DNA of 64,000 nt. Source: Pseudoclavibacter triregionum. GTDB taxonomy: Bacteria; Actinomycetota; Actinomycetes; Actinomycetales; Microbacteriaceae. The stretch lies in NCBI GenBank assembly GCA_910822395.1, contig OU365335.1, positions 744,001-808,000 of the forward strand. Direction: 5' to 3'. The translations under genes were made by a program, and so were the position numbers. The notes beneath the pieces were generated by a model. It saw nothing but the letters and a program-made list of their open reading frames with translations, did no database searches and was not told the origin of the DNA. The stretch's first letter is position 1. Each line of letters begins with the position of its first letter. Below are positions 52,325 through 61,844 of this stretch, piece after piece.

Positions 52325-54816
52325 CCGACGACCGCATGACGACGAGCCGCGAGACCCCCGAGCCGAGCCCGGCCCCTAAGCCGACGGAGCAGCCCGCCCA
52401 GCCCGAGCGGCCCGCGCCCGCGGGCGCCCGCCGCCAGAGCGTCGGCGTCGCGAGCCTCCTGCTCGCCTCGGGCACGATCGTCTCCCGCGTGCTCGGCTTC
52501 GTCCGCGTCATCGTCCTCGCCCAGACCATCGGCGTCGTCGGCTCGAAGAGCGCCGACGCCTTCGCGAACGCGAACTCCCTCCCGAGCGCGATCTACGCGG
52601 TCATCGCGGGCGGCATGCTCAACGCGGTGCTCGTGCCGCAGGTCGTCCGCGCCGCGAAGGACGAGGACGGCGGCCAGCGCTACATCAACCGCCTCGTCAC
52701 CCTCGGCATCGTGCTCATGGCGGCCCTCGCCGCGGTCGCCACCCTCGCGGCGCCGATCCTCTCCCGCGTCTACGGCGCGAGCCTGCGACCCGACGACCTC
52801 GCCCTCGTCATCGGCTTCGCGTACTGGTGCCTCCCGCAGATCTTCTTCTACGGCCTCTACGCGCTCCTCGGCGAGGTGCTCAACGCGCGCGGCTCCTTCG
52901 GCCCCTTCACCTGGGCGCAGGTGCTCAACAACCTCATCAGCATCGCGATGCTCTTCGTCTTCAGCGGGATGTACGGCGCCGATCCGGGCGGCGACCGGAA
53001 GCTCTCCGAGTGGACGCCCGAGATGATCGCGATGCTCGGCGGCACGACGACCTTCGCCGTCGCCTGCCAGGCGCTCATCCTCTTCCTCTTCTGGAAGCGC
53101 GTCGGCCTCACCTACCGCCCCGACTTCAACTTCCGCGGCACGGGCCTGCGCAAGGCCGGGCAGCTCGCGAGCTGGACCTTCGGGATGCTCCTCATCGTGC
53201 AGGCGACGGGCATCGTCGAGACGATCGTCGCGAACCTCGCCTTCGGCGAATCGGCCTCGGTCGCCGCGATGCAGAACGCGTTCCTCCTCTTCGTCCTGCC
53301 CCACTCGATCATCACCGTCTCGATCGCGACGGCCTACTTCACGCGCATGAGCGAGGCCGCGAGCGAGGGCGACGACGCCGGGCTCGTGCGCGACTTCTCC
53401 GCGAGCGCGCGCATCATCGGGCTCTTCGTCGTGCTCTCGGCGGTCGTGCTCGCCGTCGTCTCGACCTCGTTCTCGCGCGTCTTCGAGGCGCGCCACGAGG
53501 GCACCCTCGCGCTCGCGGCGATCCTCATCGCCTTCCTCGTCGGGCTGCCCTCGTACTCGGGGCTCTTCCTCGTGCAGCGCATCTTCTTCGCCCGCGAGGA
53601 CACGAAGACCCTCTTCTGGGTCTTCCTCGCGACCGCGCCCCTCCACGTCTTCGGCATGGCGCTCGTCACGCTCGGCCCGCCCGAGCGGATCGCCGTGGGC
53701 CTCGCGCTGCTGCAGTCGATCATGTCGACGCTCCGGCTCGCGATCCTCCTCGTCATCCTGCGGATGCGGATCGGTCCCCTCGACTTCGGCCGGATCGCCC
53801 GCTCGTACGCGATCTTCGCGATCGCCGCGGTCATCGCCGGCATCGCGGGCGCGCTCGTCATGTGGCTCATCGGCGCGTACCGCCCGGACGGCTTCGCGGT
53901 CTCGGGCATCGTCCCGGCGCTCGTCGGCTGCGTCATCGGCGGCTCGGTCATGCTCGCCGTCTACCTCGTCGCGCTGCGGCTGCTGCGCTCCCCAGAGCTC
54001 GCGGACGCCATGGACGCCATGCTCTCGCGCATCGGCCGCGGCCGCCGCTCGGGGGCCGACGATGACGAGGCCGCGGATGACGTCGACTCGGGCGTCGAGG
54101 CCCCGTTCGCGCCCGAGGGGCCGCACGGACCGGCGGGCTCCGACGGCGGCCGCCCCGCAACGCCGGCTGCGCCCGCGCTCCCGCCCCTCCAGGTGCCCGC
54201 GCCGCCCCCGCTCGGCCGCCACGTCGACACGGCCGAGGTCGAGCGCGAGGCCTCGCTGCTCGAGCTCGCGGAGTCGAACGCGCACGGCCCGCTCGCGGCC
54301 GGTCCGATGGTCACGGGCGAGCTGCCGCGCGGGTGGATGGCCGGCCTCGAGGCGCCCTCCGCCCGCCGGGCCCGCACGCGCTGGAGCGCGCCGCACCGGC
54401 CGGACGCCCCCCTCGCGCCGGGCGCCGGATCGTCGGCCGTGCCGGACGCGTCGGCCGCGCCCTCCGCCCCGTCGACTCCGTCGTCGACCCCGCCCGCATC
54501 CTCGCACCGGGCCGACCGCGACGAGCACGACGGCCCCGGCCTCAACGCCCCCGCCGCGCGCCGCCGCTTCGGCCAGATGCCGCGCTTCCGCTCGCGCCGC
54601 GAGCGCCTCGAGGCCGAGCGCGCCGCGGAGGAGGCCGCCACGATCGACCGCACGCAGGACGTCCGCCACCTCGTCGAGCGCGTCCGCGCCGGCGAAGGCC
54701 GTCCGGCCGGCTCCCGGCCCGAGGCCCTCGACGCCGAGCAGCCCGGCGCCTCCGGCCAGCAGCTCCTCCGCAGCTGGTTCGCCGACGACGACGGGGACGA
54801 CGAACCCCGCCGCTGA
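52321..54816 (+). CDS. murJ: Lipid II flippase MurJ with long C-terminal tail
   Basis: An 831-residue protein. Residues ~40-570 hold 14 or so helices of the MOP superfamily, with RRQSVGVASLLLASGTIVSR and ADAFANANSLPSAIYAVIAGG at the start. It flips lipid-linked peptidoglycan precursor to the outer face. The last ~250 residues are a disordered Pro/Ala/Arg-rich cytoplasmic tail, without the pseudokinase domain seen in mycobacterial MviN. ATG overlaps the upstream stop. Confidence 0.92.
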   Translation: MTDDRMTTSRETPEPSPAPKPTEQPAQPERPAPAGARRQSVGVASLLLASGTIVSRVLGFVRVIVLAQTIGVVGSKSADAFANANSLPSAIYAVIAGGMLNAVLVPQVVRAAKDEDGGQRYINRLVTLGIVLMAALAAVATLAAPILSRVYGASLRPDDLALVIGFAYWCLPQIFFYGLYALLGEVLNARGSFGPFTWAQVLNNLISIAMLFVFSGMYGADPGGDRKLSEWTPEMIAMLGGTTTFAVACQALILFLFWKRVGLTYRPDFNFRGTGLRKAGQLASWTFGMLLIVQATGIVETIVANLAFGESASVAAMQNAFLLFVLPHSIITVSIATAYFTRMSEAASEGDDAGLVRDFSASARIIGLFVVLSAVVLAVVSTSFSRVFEARHEGTLALAAILIAFLVGLPSYSGLFLVQRIFFAREDTKTLFWVFLATAPLHVFGMALVTLGPPERIAVGLALLQSIMSTLRLAILLVILRMRIGPLDFGRIARSYAIFAIAAVIAGIAGALVMWLIGAYRPDGFAVSGIVPALVGCVIGGSVMLAVYLVALRLLRSPELADAMDAMLSRIGRGRRSGADDDEAADDVDSGVEAPFAPEGPHGPAGSDGGRPATPAAPALPPLQVPAPPPLGRHVDTAEVEREASLLELAESNAHGPLAAGPMVTGELPRGWMAGLEAPSARRARTRWSAPHRPDAPLAPGAGSSAVPDASAAPSAPSTPSSTPPASSHRADRDEHDGPGLNAPAARRRFGQMPRFRSRRERLEAERAAEEAATIDRTQDVRHLVERVRAGEGRPAGSRPEALDAEQPGASGQQLLRSWFADDDGDDEPRR

Positions 54817-54986
54817 CGCCTCGGCCGTCGGCCCGCGGGGGCCACGCCCTCCCTGCGCCGGCCGGCGCCCCGCCTCGGGGAGCCCCGGGGAATAGCGGCT
54901 AGCATCTTCGCGTTCCCACGGGTGCCGATCCGCACGGGGCCCGCGCATCCGCCGCGGCCCGCCGATCGGCCAGCATCGGAGGCTTC

Positions 54987-55994
54987 ATGCGCAACGTCGT
55001 CATCATCGGCTCGGGACCGGCCGGCTTCACCGCCGCCGTCTACGCCGCCCGCGCCGGGCTCCGCCCGGTCGTCATCGCCTCGAGCGTCGAGATCGGCGGC
55101 GAGCTCATGAACACGACCGACGTCGAGAACTTCCCGGGCTTCCCCGAGGGCATCCTCGGCCCCGAGCTCATGCAGAAGATGCAGGAGCAGGCCGAGCGCT
55201 TCGGCGCCGAGATCGTCTACGACGATGTCACGGCCGTCGAGCTCTCGGGCGAGGTGAAGCGCGTCACGACCGCCTACTCGGGCGACGTCGAGGCGCTCGC
55301 CGTCATCGTCTCGACCGGCTCCGCGTACCGGAAGCTCGGCCTCGAGGGCGAGCAGCGCCTCTCCGGCCGCGGCGTCTCCTGGTGCGCGACCTGCGACGGC
55401 GCCTTCTTCAAGGACCAGCACATCGCGGTCGTCGGCGGCGGCGACTCCGCGATGGAGGAGGCGACCTTCCTCACGCGCTTCGCCTCGAAGGTCACGCTCA
55501 TCCACCGCTCGCGGAACCTCCGCGCCTCGAAGATCATGCGCGAGCGCGCCGAGGCGAACGAGAAGATCGAGTTCCTCCTCGACACGACCGTCGAGGACGT
55601 CCTCGGCGAGCAGAAGGTCGAGGGCCTCCGCGTCCGGAACGCGGTGACCGGCGAGACGAGCGAGCTGCCCGTCACGGGCCTCTTCGTCGCCATCGGCAAC
55701 GACCCTCGCATCGACCTCGTGAAGGACCAGCTCGAGATCGCGCCCGAGGGCACGATCAAGGTCGAGGGCCGCTCCTCGAAGACCTCGCTCCCGGGCGTCT
55801 TCGCGGCCGGCGACGTCATCGACCCGAGCTACCGCCAGGCCATCACCGCGGCCGGCTCCGGCTGCGTCGCGGCCCTCGACGCCGAGCACTTCCTCGCCTC
55901 GCTCCCGGAGGAGCTGCGAGCGAAGGTCGAGGGCGAGGAGGCCATCGAGGGCGATCCGCGCCCCGACGAGGCGCCCCAGCCGACGATCGCCTAG
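54987..55994 (+). CDS. trxB: Thioredoxin-disulfide reductase
   Basis: A 335-residue NADPH/FAD flavoprotein. FAD site [17 protein letters not shown], redox disulfide [10 protein letters not shown] (Cys-Ala-Thr-Cys), NADPH site [15 protein letters not shown], and C-terminal FAD motif [10 protein letters not shown]. It reduces TrxA, encoded next. SD CGGAGG. Confidence 0.97.
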   Translation: MRNVVIIGSGPAGFTAAVYAARAGLRPVVIASSVEIGGELMNTTDVENFPGFPEGILGPELMQKMQEQAERFGAEIVYDDVTAVELSGEVKRVTTAYSGDVEALAVIVSTGSAYRKLGLEGEQRLSGRGVSWCATCDGAFFKDQHIAVVGGGDSAMEEATFLTRFASKVTLIHRSRNLRASKIMRERAEANEKIEFLLDTTVEDVLGEQKVEGLRVRNAVTGETSELPVTGLFVAIGNDPRIDLVKDQLEIAPEGTIKVEGRSSKTSLPGVFAAGDVIDPSYRQAITAAGSGCVAALDAEHFLASLPEELRAKVEGEEAIEGDPRPDEAPQPTIA

Positions 55995-56085
55995 CCGCGC
56001 TCCGGCCACCCCTCCCCCAGTCCCAGCCTCATCAGCCATCCGCGCCGGTCCGGCGCACCAGCACGATTCGAGAGGAACCTCCCCG

Positions 56086-56406
56086 ATGTCGAACGCCACC
56101 GCCGTCACCAGCCAGACCTTCCAGCAGGAGGTCCTCGAGGCCGAGGGCCCCGTCCTCGTCGACTTCTGGGCCGCGTGGTGCGGCCCGTGCCGCATGGTCG
56201 CGCCCGTCCTCGACGAGCTCGCCGCCGCCCACCCGAAGCTCAAGGTCGTCAAGGTCGACGTCGACGCCGAGCAGGACCTCGCCATGCAGTACCGGATCAC
56301 CTCGATCCCCGCGATCAAGCTCTTCTCCGAGGGCAAGGTCGTGAAGGAGGTCGTCGGCGCGCGCCCGCGCCAGGCGCTCGAGCAGGACTTCGCCGAGTGG
56401 CTCTAG
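56086..56406 (+). CDS. trxA: Thioredoxin
   Basis: A 106-residue thioredoxin with the redox site DFWAAWCGPCRMVAPVLDEL (WCGPC) and the cis-proline loop TSIPAIKLF. Reduced by the adjacent trxB product. SD GAGAGGA. Confidence 0.97.
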   Translation: MSNATAVTSQTFQQEVLEAEGPVLVDFWAAWCGPCRMVAPVLDELAAAHPKLKVVKVDVDAEQDLAMQYRITSIPAIKLFSEGKVVKEVVGARPRQALEQDFAEWL

Positions 56407-56458
56407 CCACCTTCGGCCCGCGCCGCGGCTGAACCCAGCAGCGCCCTGAGCGCATCCG

Positions 56459-56492
56459 ACGGCCCCGATCTCCCCGCGGAGACCGGGGCCGT
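56459..56492 (+). terminator. Terminator after trxA
   Basis: ACGGCCCCG (56459-56467) pairs with CGGGGCCGT (56484-56492); inner TCTCC/GGAGA adds five pairs. Confidence 0.75.
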
Positions 56493-56539
56493 CGCCGTCC
56501 GCGGGCGTATGCTGGCCTCTCGACACGAAAAGGACCCTC

Positions 56540-57862
56540 GTGAGCACCCCCACCTCGCGCGGCCCCGAGACGGGCCGCAATCTCGACCCCTGGTACAGCA
56601 GCTACGCGGATCGCACCGCGGGCCTCACCGCGAGCGAGGTGCGCGCGCTCTTCGCCGTGGCATCCCGCCCCGAGGTCGTCTCGCTCGCCGGCGGCTCGCC
56701 CTTCGTGAAGGCGCTCCCCCAGGAGCTCATCCACTCCGCCTTCGAGACGATGATGCGCGAGGAGGGGCCGCAGGCGCTCCAGTACGGCGGCGGCCAGGGC
56801 ATCCCGACGATCCGCGAGCAGATCCTCGACATCCTCGCCCTCGAGGGCATCGACGACGCCTCGCCGGACGACATCGTCACGACGACCGGCTCGCAGCACG
56901 CGCTCGACCTCGTCTCGAAGCTCTTCCTCAACCCCGGCGACGTCGTCATCGCGGAGTCGCCGAGCTACGTCGGCGCCCTCGGCACCTTCAAGTCGTACCA
57001 GGCGGACGTCGTCCACGTGGACATGGACGAGGAGGGCCTCGTGCCAGCCGCGCTCGAGCGCACGATCGCCGAGCTGCGCGCCGCGGGCCGCGCGATGAAG
57101 TTCCTCTACACGATCCCGAACTTCAACAACCCGGCCGGCACGATGATGACGCTCGAGCGCCGCCGCGAGGTCATCGAGATCTGCCGCCGCGAGCACCTGC
57201 TCATCGTCGAGGACAACCCGTACGGCCTCCTCTACTACGACGAGACGCCGCCGCCCGCCATGCGCTCGATGGACCCGGACGGCATCGTCTACCTCGGCTC
57301 GTTCTCGAAGATCCTCTCGCCGGGCGTGCGGGTGGGCTACGCGCTCGCGCCCCACGCCATCCGCGAGAAGCTCATCCTCGCCGTGGAGGCGTCGATCCTC
57401 TCGCCGTCGACGTTCAACCAGTACCTCGTCTCGGAGTACCTGCGCCAGGCCGACTGGCAGGCGCAGATCGCGAGCTACCGCGACGTGTACCGCGAGCGGC
57501 GGGACGCCCTCGACGCGGCGCTCCGCGAGCACTTCCCCCACTTCACGTGGACGCGCCCGAACGGCGGCTTCTTCGTGTGGCTCCAGATGTCGGAGCAGCT
57601 CGACTCGAAGCAGATGCTCCCCCGCGCGGTGAAGGAGCTCGTCGCCTACACGCCCGGCACGGCGTTCTACGCGGACGGCCGCGGCCAGAGCGCCATGCGC
57701 CTCGCCTTCTGCTACGAGACGCCCGAGCGGCTCGCCCTCGGCGTGCGCCGCCTCTCGAACGTCGTGAACGGCGAACTCGACCTGCTCGACACCTTCGGCG
57801 GCATGCCGATGCGCTCGCGCCCTGAGACGGGCGTGACGATGCCGCCGCCGGACACGCTCTAG
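56540..57862 (+). CDS. PLP-dependent aminotransferase, MocR/2-aminoadipate type
   Basis: A 440-residue fold-type I aminotransferase. The cofactor lysine is in YLGSFSKILSPGVRVGY; YTIPNFNNPAGTMM and VEDNPYGLLYY are typical of the 2-aminoadipate/aromatic aminotransferase subgroup. No DNA-binding domain, so it is not a MocR regulator. GTG start with AAAAGGAC before it; TATGCT at 56508-56513 may be its -10. Substrate unknown. Confidence 0.88.
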   Translation: MSTPTSRGPETGRNLDPWYSSYADRTAGLTASEVRALFAVASRPEVVSLAGGSPFVKALPQELIHSAFETMMREEGPQALQYGGGQGIPTIREQILDILALEGIDDASPDDIVTTTGSQHALDLVSKLFLNPGDVVIAESPSYVGALGTFKSYQADVVHVDMDEEGLVPAALERTIAELRAAGRAMKFLYTIPNFNNPAGTMMTLERRREVIEICRREHLLIVEDNPYGLLYYDETPPPAMRSMDPDGIVYLGSFSKILSPGVRVGYALAPHAIREKLILAVEASILSPSTFNQYLVSEYLRQADWQAQIASYRDVYRERRDALDAALREHFPHFTWTRPNGGFFVWLQMSEQLDSKQMLPRAVKELVAYTPGTAFYADGRGQSAMRLAFCYETPERLALGVRRLSNVVNGELDLLDTFGGMPMRSRPETGVTMPPPDTL

Positions 57863-57987
57863 CGGTACCAGCCGCTTCCCTGCAGCTCCCCTACCGATCC
57901 CCGCGGAGACCCCGCACCCCGTCAGCCCGACCGCCGCCCCGATAGCCCGCCGAACGCCACCAGCACCCTCCGAAGGACGAGGCCACC

Positions 57988-59079
57988 ATGACCGCACCCC
58001 TGTCCGTCGCGATCCTCTCCGGCGGCATCTCGCACGAGCGCGAGGTGTCGCTCCGCTCCGGACGCCGCGTCGCCGACGCCCTCGCCCGGGCAGGCGCCGA
58101 GGTCGTCATCCGCGAGCCGAACAGCGAACTGCTCCCCTACCTCGCGAGCGAGCGTCCGGATGTCGTGTGGCCGGTACTGCACGGCCAGAGCGGCGAGAAC
58201 GGCGCCCTGTACTCGCTCCTGCGCGCCTCCGGCTTCGCGTACGTCGGCTCGCGGCCGACCGCCGCGCGTCTCGCGTGGAACAAGGCCACGGCGAAGGCCA
58301 TCGCGAAGCGCGCGGCGCTCCGCACGCCGCCGTCGATCGTGCTCGAGGCCTCGACCTTCCGCGAGCTCGGCGCCCGCGCGGTCATCGAGTCGATCGCGCA
58401 GGGGCTCGAGCTGCCCGCCGTCGTGAAGCCGGTCGAGGGCGGATCAGCGCAGGGCGTCTCCTTCGTCGAGACGCTGGATGACTTCCCGCAGGCCCTCGTC
58501 ACCGCATTTACGTACTTCGATACGGTGCTCATCGAGCGCAAGGTCGAGGGCATCGAGGTCATGGTCGGCGTCGTCGACCTCGGCGAGGGCCCCGTGGCGC
58601 TGCCGGCCGTCGAGGTCGCCCCGAACTCGGGCGTCTACGACTACTCGGCCCGCTACAACGCCGGCGAGACGACGTACTACGCCCCCGCCCGCCTCGAGCC
58701 TCCGGTCGCCGCCGCGGTCGCCGACACGGCGCTCACGGCATACAAGGCGCTCGGCCTCGCCGACCTCGCGCGCGTCGACCTCATGGTGGACGGCGACAAC
58801 GAAGTGTGGTTCATCGAGGCCGACCCGATCCCGGGCCTCACGGAGACCTCGATCGTGCCGCTGGCGCTCGATGCCGCTGGGCTCGACATCGGCGAGACGT
58901 ACCGCACGCTCGCGCGCATCGCGAAGGAGCGCGGTCCCCGCACGACGCCGGAGGTGCTCCCCGCGGGCGCGGGCTCCGTGGCGCCGGCGGTCATCCAGCC
59001 CGGCGAGCCTCTCGTGCCCTCGAGCCCGGACGACGCCGCCGCCGAGCAGCCGCTCGACGAGGACGGGCCGGACGCCTAG
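57988..59079 (+). CDS. ddl: D-alanine--D-alanine ligase family protein
   Basis: A 363-residue ATP-grasp enzyme. ILSGGISHEREVSLRSG opens the fold, PVLHGQSGENGALYSLL is the Ddl signature, and EADPIPGLTETSIVP is the metal/substrate loop, with Asp where E. coli DdlB has Asn. The last ~45 residues are a disordered Pro/Ala/Asp tail. Joins two D-alanines for peptidoglycan. A gene of this type next to parB is usual in the family; a relative with another ligand is possible. Confidence 0.85.
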   Translation: MTAPLSVAILSGGISHEREVSLRSGRRVADALARAGAEVVIREPNSELLPYLASERPDVVWPVLHGQSGENGALYSLLRASGFAYVGSRPTAARLAWNKATAKAIAKRAALRTPPSIVLEASTFRELGARAVIESIAQGLELPAVVKPVEGGSAQGVSFVETLDDFPQALVTAFTYFDTVLIERKVEGIEVMVGVVDLGEGPVALPAVEVAPNSGVYDYSARYNAGETTYYAPARLEPPVAAAVADTALTAYKALGLADLARVDLMVDGDNEVWFIEADPIPGLTETSIVPLALDAAGLDIGETYRTLARIAKERGPRTTPEVLPAGAGSVAPAVIQPGEPLVPSSPDDAAAEQPLDEDGPDA

Positions 59080-59123
59080 CGTCGCCGCCCCGCCTGCCTC
59101 GCATCGATTTCTGACGATACGAA

Positions 59124-59160
59124 ACGAAGGGCCCCTCGCCGATGACGACGGGCCCTTCGT
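59124..59160. terminator. Bidirectional terminator between ddl and parB
   Basis: ACGAAGGGCCC (59124-59134) pairs with GGGCCCTTCGT (59150-59160), between convergent genes. Confidence 0.75.
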
Positions 59161-59248
59161 CCGTTCTCGTGTCTTCCTGCGTGGTCGTCCGTCTGCAGCT
59201 CGCCGCCTCCTCGACGAGCGTCGCGCGCCGCGGAACCGCTCCGGCCTG

Positions 59249-60862
59249 CTACTCCCCGACGTCGACGCCGAGATCCGCGAGGATGCGGTTGAGGTCGTTG
59301 ACGGCCGCGAAGTCGATGACGATCTGGCCCTTCGTCTTGCGGAGCGAGATGCGGACGCGCGTGTTGAGGCGGTCGCCGAGCCGCTCGGCGCAGTCGTCGA
59401 GGTAGCCGGTGAGGCCGCCCGTCTTCTTGCGAGGAGCGCCCGCACCGGGGCGCGTGCTCGCCTGCTTCGAGGCGGCGGCCTCGGCGGCCCGGACGGAGAG
59501 GTCCTCGTTGACGATCTTGTCCGCGAGCTGCGTCATCGCGGCGGGCTCGCCGACGCTGAGGATGGCCCGCGCGTGGCCGGCCGAGAGGACGCCCGCCGCC
59601 ACGCGGCGCTGCACCTCGACCGGGAGCTTGAGGAGGCGGATCGTGTTCGAGATCTGCGGACGCGAGCGGCCGATGCGCTGGGCGAGCTCCTCCTGGGTGA
59701 TCCCGAAGTCGTCGAGCAGCTGCTGGTAGGCGCTCGCCTCCTCGAGGGGGTTGAGCTCGGCGCGGTGGATGTTCTCGAGGAGGGCGTCGCGGAGCATGTC
59801 CTCGTCCGCCGCCTCGCGCACGATCGCGGGGATCGCGTCGAGGCCCGCCGCTCGGCTCGCCCGGAGGCGACGCTCGCCCATGATGAGCTCATAGTCGGCG
59901 CGGTCGGCGCTCGGGTGGTCGGCCGGGATGCTCCGGACGACGATCGGCTGGAGCACGCCGAACTCGCGCACCGAGGTGGTGAGCTCGGCGAGGGCGTCCT
60001 CGTCGAACTCGTGGCGCGGCTGCTTGAGGTTCGGAGCGACGCGGCGCGGGTCGAGCTCGATGAGCCGGATGCCGGGGACCTCGACGAGCTCGGGGCCATC
60101 GGTCTCGGCGTCCGCGTCGTCCGAGACGTCGTCGCCGAGGTCGACGGTGTCGGCGTCGGTCGCGGGGAACGGCTCGAAGTCCGGAGCGTCGCCGGCCTCG
60201 GCGACCTGGCCGGACGCGCCGACATCGCCCGCGGCCTCGGCGACCGCGCCCGAGCCGCTGGCAGCTGCGGCCATCCCCTCCTCGCGCTCCTCGGTCTCGA
60301 CGGCGCCGGGAGCGCCCGTCGCCGCCTCCCCCCCGCGCGCGGCCTGCGCGAGCTGGGCGGCCGCCTCGGCGGCCTTCTCCTCCACGATCGCCGCGGCGAC
60401 GGTGGCCCGCTTGGCGCGCTTCGGCTTGGCGGTCGTCGCCTCTGCGGTCGTCGCCTCTGCGGGCTGCGCATTGTCGATCGGCGACTCCGATCCGGCGTCG
60501 ACCCGCCCCGCTCCTGCGGCTGCGGTGGTGCCGGTCGCCTTGCCGCGCGCGGCACCGCGCGCTCCGCCCGATCGGGACGACGCGCGTCGCGCCGCCGCAG
60601 CACGAGCCGGGCCGTCGAGCTCGCCGAGGAGCGCCGCCGCGGCGGACGAGCGCGTCGCCGGCTTCCCGGCATCCGCCTGCCCGGAGGCCCCCGCGTGTGC
60701 ATCGGCCTGCGTCGATTCTTGTGTGCCCGGGAAGAAGACGTCCACGGGTCGATCAGAGCGGTCCGGACGGGCCGGGTAGGCGGCCGCGGCCGGCTCCGCC
60801 GGCTTCGTGGGGATGAGGGCGCCGATGCCCCGTCCGAGTCCAGAGCGCTTCTTCGTGGCCAT
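59249..60862 (-). CDS. parB: Chromosome partitioning protein ParB with very long linker
   Basis: A 537-residue ParB. Residues 1-18 (KRSGLGRGIGALIP) are the ParA-activating peptide. About 240 residues of Ala/Glu/Asp/Arg-rich disordered linker follow (residues ~20-258), versus a few tens in most ParB. From residue 260 comes the CTPase/ParB fold with GERRLRASRAAGL, then the helix-turn-helix TQEELAQRIGRSRPQISNTI that reads parS, and the C-terminal dimer domain (RISLRKTKGQIVIDF). Three bases after parA. Confidence 0.94.
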   Translation of the reverse strand: MATKKRSGLGRGIGALIPTKPAEPAAAAYPARPDRSDRPVDVFFPGTQESTQADAHAGASGQADAGKPATRSSAAAALLGELDGPARAAAARRASSRSGGARGAARGKATGTTAAAGAGRVDAGSESPIDNAQPAEATTAEATTAKPKRAKRATVAAAIVEEKAAEAAAQLAQAARGGEAATGAPGAVETEEREEGMAAAASGSGAVAEAAGDVGASGQVAEAGDAPDFEPFPATDADTVDLGDDVSDDADAETDGPELVEVPGIRLIELDPRRVAPNLKQPRHEFDEDALAELTTSVREFGVLQPIVVRSIPADHPSADRADYELIMGERRLRASRAAGLDAIPAIVREAADEDMLRDALLENIHRAELNPLEEASAYQQLLDDFGITQEELAQRIGRSRPQISNTIRLLKLPVEVQRRVAAGVLSAGHARAILSVGEPAAMTQLADKIVNEDLSVRAAEAAASKQASTRPGAGAPRKKTGGLTGYLDDCAERLGDRLNTRVRISLRKTKGQIVIDFAAVNDLNRILADLGVDVGE

Positions 60863-60864
60863 GG

Positions 60865-61788
60865 CTAGCGGTCTCCTCGCTGTGCGATCTCGAGGGCGGC
60901 TTCGCGGTAGGCGACGGCTCCGGTCGAGGTGGGGTCGTACGTGATGACGGTCTGCCCGTAGCTCGGTGCCTCCGAGACGCGGACGGATCGCGGGATGGAG
61001 CGGTCGAGGGTCTCGTCCGCGAAGTGGGTGCGGACCTCCTCGGCGACCTGCTGCGAGAGGTTGGTGCGCCCGTCGAACATCGTGAGGAGGATCGTCGTAA
61101 GGCGCAGCTCCGGGTTGAGGTGCTCGGAGAGCAGATTCACGTTGCTGATGAGCTGGCTGAGTCCCTCGAGCGCGTAGTACTCGCACTGGATCGGGATGAG
61201 CACCTCGCGCGCGGCCACGAAGGCATTGATGGTGAGGAGTCCGAGCGAAGGCGGGCAGTCGATGAAGATGTAGTGGAACATCGACGTGGGTGAATCCGTC
61301 TCGGCGAGCAGTCTTGCGATGGCCTGGCGCAGGCGGTATTCGCGGTGCTCGAGGTTCACGAGCTCGATCTCGGATCCGGCGAGATCGAGGGTGGCCGGCA
61401 CGCCCCAGAGGTTCTCCAGGTCAGGACTCTGCTGCATGAGCTCGCTGAGCGGCTCGGAGTCGATGAGCGCCTCGTAGGAGCCGGCGATGTCGCCTCGATG
61501 CTCGATACCGAGCGCGGTCGAAGCGTTTCCCTGGGGGTCGAGGTCGATGACGAGGACCCGGGCGCCCTGCTCGGCGAGTGCGGCGGCGAGGTTCACGGCC
61601 GTCGTGGTCTTGCCCACGCCGCCCTTCTGGTTGGAGACCGTGAAGATGCGCGTGTGGTCCGGCAGCGGAAACTCGGCAGCGGAGAGGCGCTTCCGTCGGC
61701 TCGCGAGGTCCGCGAGCTCTCGCGCGATCGGCGAATCCTCCAGATCGGGTGCGGATTCGGTCGCCGGTGTGTTCTTCTTCGTCGCCAC
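60865..61788 (-). CDS. parA: Chromosome partitioning ATPase ParA
   Basis: A 307-residue deviant-Walker ATPase: KGGVGKTTTAVNLA with the signature lysine, LVIDLDPQGNAS and FIDCPPSLGLLT. GTG start at 61788 chosen for its adjacent GGAGGA. It moves ParB-parS complexes. An N-terminal extension of ~45 residues precedes the fold. Confidence 0.95.
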   Translation of the reverse strand: MATKKNTPATESAPDLEDSPIARELADLASRRKRLSAAEFPLPDHTRIFTVSNQKGGVGKTTTAVNLAAALAEQGARVLVIDLDPQGNASTALGIEHRGDIAGSYEALIDSEPLSELMQQSPDLENLWGVPATLDLAGSEIELVNLEHREYRLRQAIARLLAETDSPTSMFHYIFIDCPPSLGLLTINAFVAAREVLIPIQCEYYALEGLSQLISNVNLLSEHLNPELRLTTILLTMFDGRTNLSQQVAEEVRTHFADETLDRSIPRSVRVSEAPSYGQTVITYDPTSTGAVAYREAALEIAQRGDR

Positions 61789-61844
61789 GCATCCTCCAGA
61801 GTCAGGTCCCACGATTCTGCCGTACCGGTCGTTCCATTCTGGGA

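Noticed and set aside
56540-57862. MocR-type transcription regulator
   Set aside because: The aminotransferase starts directly without an N-terminal GntR DNA-binding domain.
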